Of a stretch of DNA of 9,803 nucleotides, positions 4,544 to 9,803 are shown in pieces. Each line of letters begins with the position of its first letter. The stretch's first letter is position 1. Both the position numbers and the translations under genes were made by a program. Origin of the DNA: Lachnospiraceae bacterium (GTDB lineage Bacteria > Bacillota > Clostridia > Lachnospirales > Lachnospiraceae); contig JAJQCL010000111.1 in assembly GCA_021202715.1 (NCBI GenBank), positions 12,783 through 22,585 on the forward strand, written 5' to 3'. The notes beneath the pieces were generated by a model. The model was not told the origin of the DNA, ran no database searches, and saw only the letters and a list, made by a program, of their open reading frames with translations.

Positions 4544-7078
4544 TCAGGAGAGCGGGAGCAGCCCGACAAAATGAAATTCGCCGGATTCCAGATAGTCCGC
4601 CGCATCCTGCTGTCCCATTTTATAGGTATCGCCCTGTGTCGGATCGTAACAGGTCACATTGTACTGATCATATCCCACCAGAAGGAGCACGGTTCCCTCT
4701 CTGTCCTGCAGCAGCACCGGGCAGCCCCGATCGACATAATAAAGCAGCGCTTTCACCGTACATCCGCTGAGATCCAGAATCCGCTCCGGGAAGAGAGTCG
4801 TCAGGATTTCCAGAGAGGAACCTGTGGTGTCCAGATCATCCAGAAGGGAGGAATCCATCCCTTCCAGAAAGAGGATCTGCTCCAGGCAGTTCCCCAGAGC
4901 CCCGGACTGGCTGACCGCTGCACTCTCCTCCAGAGTCAGCTCCTCGCTGACATCCCGCCCGGTTCGGACCCAGACCAGACGCCCTTCTGAATCGATCACG
5001 GTTCCCATGGCCTCATACACGGCTGCGATGGCCGATCCGGCGGTCGAAGTAACCGCGGTCAGTTTCCCTTCGCCGAATGCATAATAGCGCAGCGACGTGC
5101 TCTCTCCGGAGATCACAGGAAGACTCAGAGAGTCCCCGGTGGCATAGCTGACCAGCTCCGGAGCGCGGTATTCGATCGTTCCGGACGCTGCGCCCGCAGA
5201 CAGAGTCCACGTCCGCAGCTTGTCCTCCTCCATCCGGCTGACAAGAAGAGTCTCCGTCTCTGTCGTTTCCGGGTTGCTCTGGATCAGCGTATCGCTGTCC
5301 ATCGAGGAGAATCCCCCGTCCGCGTCCTTCTTCAGCCTCTCCAGAATCACCTGGTCGCCGTCCACGGTGACCGAGGCAATGTAAATATCTTCATATTCGT
5401 AACGGGCCGCCTCCGCGCCGTCCCGCTCCTTGATGACGATCGCGTAGTAGGGATTGACAGACAGCGCGCCCGACACGGCTGTGTCCTCCTCATGGCTCAG
5501 CCCCAGAATACAGTCCTCCCCGATAAAACCCTGCGGAGAAATGCGATCTCCTGTGTCTGCTTCCATGAGCTGGCTGTCCCCATTGTCGAGGTAGAGGATC
5601 TGCACGCTGCCGGCATTTTCCCCGATCTCCCAGGCCACCGCCGTCTGACTGTCATTGACCACCAGGTTCCGCTCCGTGGCACTGTCCACCAGGACGACCA
5701 CCTCGCCGCCCTCCCAGTCAATGGAATAGAGGGTATCACCCATCAGGAGATACATCTGACCGTCTCCGCCCATACAGGCCAGGGTCTCAATACCCGCCTG
5801 CAGTGTCTCACAGGTCCCCTCATAGGGCAGGAAAAAGATCTCGTTGAGATTGTTTTCGTCCGCCTGATAGGTCAGGTAGGAGACCCCCAGCTGTCCCTCA
5901 TGCTGGCCCCGGTTCATATAACCATAGACCAGAAAAGAAATGCTCCCGTCCTCTTCGACCTCCAGGATCTTCAGATCATAGTGCCGGTAGCCGCTGCGGA
6001 TGCCGTCGTCATCATCCCGGAAGGTAAAGACCTGGGTCAACCGCGCATTCGCGGCCTCATAGCTCCACAGCTCGCCGCCCACAGAGAAAGCCACGATCTC
6101 TCCGCCCTCCGAGGTCAGCGTCTCCACATCGTCGGAGGAAACAATGCCGAGATCCAAGGTTCCGTCCGTCAGGCGGCTGTCATCCGCCTCATAAAGCTCT
6201 GTCATAGTCCGGTGATAATTCATCAGATAGAACCGGGTGGAGGACCACTGGATACTGATCGCTTCCGTGACCAGATAGGTGTCCGTATTCCCCTCCGTAT
6301 CTTCCGTTTCTACCTCATATTCCAAAAGGAAAGAGCCGAATTTCCCATCGATCTCCAGAACGGAGAGAGAAAGCTCCCCCGTCTGCACCGGATTCAGATC
6401 GCCCCAGGTCAGCTGGCTGAAGGAGGAATGGATCGTCACGTCCGCCAGCGTTCCCGCATCGGCCGTCCCATCGTATTCCAGATAACCGGTGTAGTCCTCC
6501 GCCTCCGTTTCATCGAACATTGCTTCGTGAAAATCCAGCGCGAACTCCAGCATGTCCTCCGCATGAAGCGCCTCCCCCATGCGAACCCGGGTATAGTAGG
6601 AGACCTCCGTCCCATCGGACAGGCTCAGAATGAGCTGCAGGCGGTAATCCTCGTCCACCGTCAGATAAGAGCTGAGATCCAGCGTCAGCTCCGCTGTCTC
6701 ATGATTCTGAGACAACTCCTCCACGTCCCTCTCCGCGATGGTCTCGCTTCCATCCCGGGTCGTCAGGATCCAGCGCACCGCATCCACCGTACTGTCATAG
6801 CAGAGCACCGTCAGCGGCAGAAGTCCGTCCTCGTCCACCGGCATCACGGTGTCCTCCATGATCGTATCGTCCACCTCCATGGTATAACCGTGAAGAAGAT
6901 TGACTCTCTGATCTCCGATCTCCGAGGCGACAATGGGGAGCGTCGCGCTCCCCCACACCTCATATTCCAGATCCTCTTCCGGCTCACTGGCCGAAAAATG
7001 TATATACAACGCAAAGGCGGATGCTGCCAGAATAAAGATTCCGCACAGCACCAGCAGTCTTTTCCATATTTTTTTCAT
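4544..7078 (-). CDS. Membrane-anchored propeller-like protein with degenerate C39-like C-terminal domain
   Basis: This 844-residue protein has no family name I can give. Residues 1-6 are basic and 8-27 are hydrophobic, a signal anchor placing the rest outside the membrane. Residues about 40-700 are rich in beta-strand patterns with repeated short segments such as GDTLYSIDWEGGEVVVL and GGELWSYEAANARLTQVF, suggesting a beta-propeller or sensor-like repeat. The last 120 residues resemble the C39 papain-like fold: GALGNCLEQILFLEG (Cys731), a helix, then LLYYVDRGCPVLLQ and LLLVGYDQYNVTCYDP. In active C39 peptidases a His precedes the VGYD strand; here that stretch reads EGTVLLLVGYD, so the domain is probably inactive. 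The ATG at 7078 is chosen because the signal anchor follows directly; a TTG at 7108 in frame is the alternative. The ribosome site is weak. It starts 35 bases after rpiB and is probably co-transcribed. Confidence 0.82.
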   Translation of the reverse strand: MKKIWKRLLVLCGIFILAASAFALYIHFSASEPEEDLEYEVWGSATLPIVASEIGDQRVNLLHGYTMEVDDTIMEDTVMPVDEDGLLPLTVLCYDSTVDAVRWILTTRDGSETIAERDVEELSQNHETAELTLDLSSYLTVDEDYRLQLILSLSDGTEVSYYTRVRMGEALHAEDMLEFALDFHEAMFDETEAEDYTGYLEYDGTADAGTLADVTIHSSFSQLTWGDLNPVQTGELSLSVLEIDGKFGSFLLEYEVETEDTEGNTDTYLVTEAISIQWSSTRFYLMNYHRTMTELYEADDSRLTDGTLDLGIVSSDDVETLTSEGGEIVAFSVGGELWSYEAANARLTQVFTFRDDDDGIRSGYRHYDLKILEVEEDGSISFLVYGYMNRGQHEGQLGVSYLTYQADENNLNEIFFLPYEGTCETLQAGIETLACMGGDGQMYLLMGDTLYSIDWEGGEVVVLVDSATERNLVVNDSQTAVAWEIGENAGSVQILYLDNGDSQLMEADTGDRISPQGFIGEDCILGLSHEEDTAVSGALSVNPYYAIVIKERDGAEAARYEYEDIYIASVTVDGDQVILERLKKDADGGFSSMDSDTLIQSNPETTETETLLVSRMEEDKLRTWTLSAGAASGTIEYRAPELVSYATGDSLSLPVISGESTSLRYYAFGEGKLTAVTSTAGSAIAAVYEAMGTVIDSEGRLVWVRTGRDVSEELTLEESAAVSQSGALGNCLEQILFLEGMDSSLLDDLDTTGSSLEILTTLFPERILDLSGCTVKALLYYVDRGCPVLLQDREGTVLLLVGYDQYNVTCYDPTQGDTYKMGQQDAADYLESGEFHFVGLLPLS

Positions 7079-7113
7079 ACTGTTTTCTTTTGCACCCGCC
7101 CCCGGCAAATGGC

Positions 7114-7548
7114 CTAGTCAACCTGTTCGATCTTCTGAATTCTCCGGACGTGTCTCTCTTCCCCGGAGAATTCTGTCCGCAGAAATGTCTCCGTGATGCG
7201 GACAGCCAGTCCCGGGCCCACCACGCGGCCTCCCAGAGCCAGGATATTGGCATCGTTGTGCAGGCGGGTCGCCTCCGCCGTAAAGCAGTCCGTACACACG
7301 GCCGCCCGGATTCCCGGCACCTTATTGGCCGCCATGGAAATGCCGATGCCGGTCCCGCAGAGAAGGATCCCCTTCTCATACTCTCCCGCGGCCACCGCTT
7401 TGGCCACGGCATGCCCGATCTCCGGATAATCGCAGGATTTCTCCTCATAACAGCCAAAATCCCTGTACTCGATCCCCTCCTGGTCCAGCCAGGCCAGAAT
7501 CACCTGCTTCAGGGCAAATCCACCGTGATCACATCCGATTGCTATCAT
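7114..7548 (-). CDS. rpiB: Ribose-5-phosphate isomerase B
   Basis: RpiB interconverts ribose 5-phosphate and ribulose 5-phosphate in the pentose phosphate pathway. The 144-residue protein shows CDHGG at 6-10 near the N-terminus, DYPEIGHAVA, the catalytic-base loop LLCGTGIGISMAANK with Cys64, and RLHNDANILALGGRV with His97. These are the RpiB/LacAB hallmarks, and the cysteine with this loop favours RpiB over galactose-6-phosphate isomerase. The start codon overlaps the phosphatase stop in ATGA, so the two are translationally coupled. An AGAGG ribosome site lies close upstream inside the phosphatase gene. Confidence 0.95.
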   Translation of the reverse strand: MIAIGCDHGGFALKQVILAWLDQEGIEYRDFGCYEEKSCDYPEIGHAVAKAVAAGEYEKGILLCGTGIGISMAANKVPGIRAAVCTDCFTAEATRLHNDANILALGGRVVGPGLAVRITETFLRTEFSGEERHVRRIQKIEQVD

Positions 7549-8030
7549 ATTTCCTCTTCCCTTTCTTTCTGAAATGACTGGTCTCCCCGGAACAGACGCT
7601 CAGCGGCCAGCTTCACTAATAGATCAATATACTCGCAGCAGGCGCCATAGTCCGCCAGGCTCCCTCCATGCGGCACCTCAACGTCTCCCGGCTTTCCGGC
7701 ATAATCTCCCAGTGTATAAACGTACTTCGCCTGGGGAAAACGCTCCCGGATCATTTCCCGGTCATGGGCTGTCATCGCCAGAATCAGCGTATCCCCTGTG
7801 ACATCCTCCTCCTCCAGAGGCTCTGACATCTCCTTCGCCGGGGTCATCTGATTTCCCGCCAGGACGGCCACCGCCTTCGGATTCAGGGGTTCCGGAAACA
7901 GGACCACCAGGCCCCGGGAGGCGATCTGTATCTTTCTCTCCTGACAGACGTTACGCATCACGGCCTCCGCGATCACACTCCGGCAGGTATTATCCGTACA
8001 TACAAACAGAATTCGCTCAAACTGCTCCAT
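7545..8030 (-). CDS. Divergent low-molecular-weight protein phosphatase, YwlE-like
   Basis: The 161-residue protein begins with the CX5R phosphate-binding loop, VCTDNTCRS, with nucleophile Cys11 and Arg17. The family form is CTGNTCRSP; here Gly is Asp13 and Pro is Val19. Thr15 matches the threonine that gives B. subtilis YwlE its phospho-arginine preference. The general-acid Asp of the family DP motif (GDVLDPFGGS in YwlE) aligns with Val119 in GDVEVPHGGS, so the usual acid is missing. Position between Sua5 and RpiB matches B. subtilis ywlC-ywlE-ywlF, supporting orthology to the protein arginine phosphatase. Start at 8030: AAGGAG lies six bases upstream. Whether it is an active phosphatase is uncertain. 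Confidence 0.85.
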   Translation of the reverse strand: MEQFERILFVCTDNTCRSVIAEAVMRNVCQERKIQIASRGLVVLFPEPLNPKAVAVLAGNQMTPAKEMSEPLEEEDVTGDTLILAMTAHDREMIRERFPQAKYVYTLGDYAGKPGDVEVPHGGSLADYGACCEYIDLLVKLAAERLFRGDQSFQKEREEEI

Positions 8031-8086
8031 CCCTCTCTCCTTTCCCCCCTGTTTTCTGCGGGCTTTTTGCCCTTGTTGTCGTCTGT

Positions 8087-9148
8087 CTATTCCCCCGCTT
8101 TAAAAATGCGGTACCCCGCTGCTTTCGTCAGACGGTTCATGATGGCATCCCCCAGAGGACCGTCCCCGAAGGCCTCTGAGTACACGACCTCCGTCTCTTC
8201 CTCGTCAAATTCGCGCAGGCAGCGGTAGAGGTTGTGAGCGATCGTTTCCTCCTGGCGGCGGAGACCCAGGCTCTTCACCCACTCCGCCGGATACAGAGAA
8301 GCGGACTCTTCCGCACACAAAATACCAACCTTCTGTCCGCGCTCCGCCGCCTCTGCAGCCAGCCGGTTGATCTCCCGGGCCGCCGCATCCTGGCTTCCCT
8401 CCACGATCGTAAGCTCCGCTTTCGGCGCATAATGGCGATATTTCATCCCCGGCGCACGGGGACGCAGATTCGGATCCGGTTTTCCAAGGATGGCCGGATC
8501 CATCTGACAGTCTCCGAGCAGCGCCTCCACCTGTTCCCGGGAAATCGCCCCGGGACGCAGGACCAGAGGAGTCTCCCCGGTCACATCAAGAATCGTTGAT
8601 TCGAGGCCGATCTCCACCGGTCCCCCGTCGAGGATCATCTCGATCTGTCCCGAGAGATCCTCTGCCACATGGGCGGCCGTCGTAGGGCTGGGCCGTCCGG
8701 ACCGATTGGCACTGGGCGCCGCCACCGGCACGCCGGCCTCCCGGATCAGCGCCCGGGCAACCGGGTGGGAGGGCATGCGGACAGCGACCGTGTCCAGTCC
8801 GCCGGTGACCTCCGGCGGCACCGCCTCGCTCTTTGCAAAGATCAGGGTCATGGGACCGGGCCAGCACGACTCCATCAGACGCTCCGCCGCCTCCGGCACT
8901 GCCTGCACCAGCGGCGTCAGCTCCCGGCGGGAGGCGATATGAAGGATCAGTGGATTATCCGACGGCCGCCCCTTGGCGGCATAGATCTTCCGGGAGGACG
9001 CCGGATTCAGCCCGTCCCCGCCCAGACCGTATACTGTCTCCGTCGGGAAGGCCACCAGCCCGCCTGCGCGCAGGATCCTCGCGGCCCGGCGGACAGCCTG
9101 ACGCCCGTCCTCCCTGTCCAGATCCACTTTACAGATGTCTGTCTCCAT
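8087..9148 (-). CDS. sua5: Threonylcarbamoyl-AMP synthase, Sua5/YwlC type
   Basis: It makes L-threonylcarbamoyladenylate from threonine, bicarbonate and ATP, the first step of the t6A37 modification of tRNAs reading ANN codons. The YrdC domain spans about 13-210: FPTETVYGLG at 34-43, Lys59 and Arg61 in AKGRPSDNPL, Ser146-Asn148 in SANRSG, GLESTILD at 181-188, and RPG at 198-200. A linker with HYAP at 239-242 leads to the Sua5 domain at about 245-353, so this is the long Sua5 form and not the short TsaC. The ATG at 9148 is chosen because it makes a TGATG overlap with the upstream stop; a GTG at 9172 is possible. A gap of 56 bases separates it from the phosphatase gene. Confidence 0.95.
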   Translation of the reverse strand: METDICKVDLDREDGRQAVRRAARILRAGGLVAFPTETVYGLGGDGLNPASSRKIYAAKGRPSDNPLILHIASRRELTPLVQAVPEAAERLMESCWPGPMTLIFAKSEAVPPEVTGGLDTVAVRMPSHPVARALIREAGVPVAAPSANRSGRPSPTTAAHVAEDLSGQIEMILDGGPVEIGLESTILDVTGETPLVLRPGAISREQVEALLGDCQMDPAILGKPDPNLRPRAPGMKYRHYAPKAELTIVEGSQDAAAREINRLAAEAAERGQKVGILCAEESASLYPAEWVKSLGLRRQEETIAHNLYRCLREFDEEETEVVYSEAFGDGPLGDAIMNRLTKAAGYRIFKAGE

Positions 9149-9759
9149 CACGCTCGCCCCAGTCTCCGGCACAGTGCCCGGATATAATCAGGAGAGGTTC
9201 CGCAGCAGCCGCCCACCAGACCTGCGCCGGCCTCCACCAGCACCTCCATGTATCCGGCTAACTCCTCCGGCGTCATTGAGTAGACGGCCTCGCCCTTCTC
9301 ATCGATGAACGGCATTCCCGCATTGGGTTTAACCAGCAGTGGTACCTCAGCCACCTCCCGCATGGATCGAACCACCGCCTCCAGCTGGTCGGGCCCGACG
9401 GAGCAGTTCAGCCCCACAGCCGAAGCGCCCATCGCCTGCAGAGTCTCCACCGCCTCCACGCCGGTGCCGTCATAGATTGCGTGGCCATCGGCACTCAGGC
9501 TCAGAGAGCAGAGAATCGGCAGCTCCGTGACCTGCATGGCTGCGTCCACCACCGCCATCGTCTCTTCCACGCCCAGCATGGTCTCCGCCACCAGCAAATC
9601 CACACCGGCCGCCTCCAGAATCCGGATCTGCTCCCGATAGACGTCCAGGAGCTTCTCATAGCTCATCGGACCAAAGGGTTCCAGCATCTGTCCGGTCGTG
9701 GTCAGATCTCCCGCCACCAGCACACCGGTTCCCTCGACATTTTTCTTCGTTTCCTTCAC
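9148..9759 (-). CDS. Homocysteine S-methyltransferase domain protein, N-terminus missing
   Basis: The protein belongs to the zinc-dependent homocysteine S-methyltransferase family (MetH N-terminal domain, BHMT, MmuM), which transfers a methyl group to homocysteine. The three zinc-ligand cysteines are present: Cys119 in VGLNCSVGP and Cys185-Cys186 in GGCCGTSPDYIRAL. ETM at 60-61 and VKPNAGMP at 143-150 are also typical. Family members begin with a DGAMGT-type segment about 90 residues before the first residue here, and that part is absent. The coordinates given use a GTG with no good ribosome site; the frame stays open back to 9777 (EIYTGI, plausible native sequence) and then meets an in-frame TAG. 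The gene is thus truncated, disrupted, or cut by an assembly end. Methionine synthesis links it to metK in theme only. Next to Sua5 by a 1-base overlap. Confidence 0.75.
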   Translation of the reverse strand: MKETKKNVEGTGVLVAGDLTTTGQMLEPFGPMSYEKLLDVYREQIRILEAAGVDLLVAETMLGVEETMAVVDAAMQVTELPILCSLSLSADGHAIYDGTGVEAVETLQAMGASAVGLNCSVGPDQLEAVVRSMREVAEVPLLVKPNAGMPFIDEKGEAVYSMTPEELAGYMEVLVEAGAGLVGGCCGTSPDYIRALCRRLGRA

Positions 9760-9777
9760 AATGCCAGTGTAGATCTC

Positions 9778-9803
9778 CTACATACGCTATTCAATTAAAA
9801 AAA
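9778..9803. other. AT-rich junction at the window edge
   Basis: The last 26 bases, an in-frame stop for the methyltransferase followed by a tail ending in seven A, are far richer in A+T than anything else in the window. They encode no methyltransferase sequence in any minus-strand frame. This marks either an assembly end or a disruption boundary. Confidence 0.5.

Noticed and set aside
5492..7117. Plus-strand open frame of 541 codons opposite the 844-residue gene
   Set aside because: Mirror of a minus-strand gene with a signal anchor and coherent domains; no ribosome site or family motif on the plus strand.
8031..8086. GGGC-AAAAA-GCCC hairpin between Sua5 and the phosphatase gene as a terminator
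   Set aside because: Only four base pairs and no T-run on the minus strand; the short gap and following strong ribosome site favour one transcript.

Overview
The window looks like chromosomal DNA from a GC-rich, Gram-positive, probably spore-forming clostridium, most likely a Lachnospiraceae-type bacterium. This is inferred from gene content: murC, murA and metK of Firmicutes type, an S-box (SAM-I) riboswitch, a Spo0A effector-domain protein, a perfect 0A box, and a Sua5 / small phosphatase / RpiB cluster resembling Bacillus subtilis ywlC-ywlE-ywlF. Nearly everything is on the minus strand; one gene is on the plus strand. No RNA genes, CRISPR arrays or complete mobile elements were seen.

Layout, in minus-strand transcription order. 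At 9777-4544 lies a tightly packed group: a homocysteine S-methyltransferase with no N-terminus, then Sua5 (1-base overlap), a divergent low-molecular-weight phosphatase, RpiB (4-base overlap), and an 844-residue membrane-anchored protein ending in a degenerate C39-like domain. murA follows at 4256-2967 behind its own strong promoter. metK follows at 2612-1425 behind a promoter, a SAM-I riboswitch and an intrinsic terminator. After a gap come a 131-residue single-pass membrane protein with an acidic tail (660-265), a terminator, and the first 33 codons of murC.

The only plus-strand gene (1004-1555) encodes a stand-alone Spo0A C-terminal DNA-binding domain without a receiver domain. It diverges from the 131-residue gene and converges on metK, overlapping the metK 3' end by 131 bases. 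The divergent 343-base intergenic region holds a perfect 0A box, a second near-match abutting the -35 element of the 131-residue gene, and two operator-like palindromes. It is the most unusual part of the window: a possible small sporulation-linked regulatory module whose regulator gene lies antisense to a SAM-controlled transcript.

The right edge is abnormal. The methyltransferase frame is cut by a stop followed by a 23-base AT-rich tail ending in a homopolymer, which suggests a contig end or a disrupted gene.
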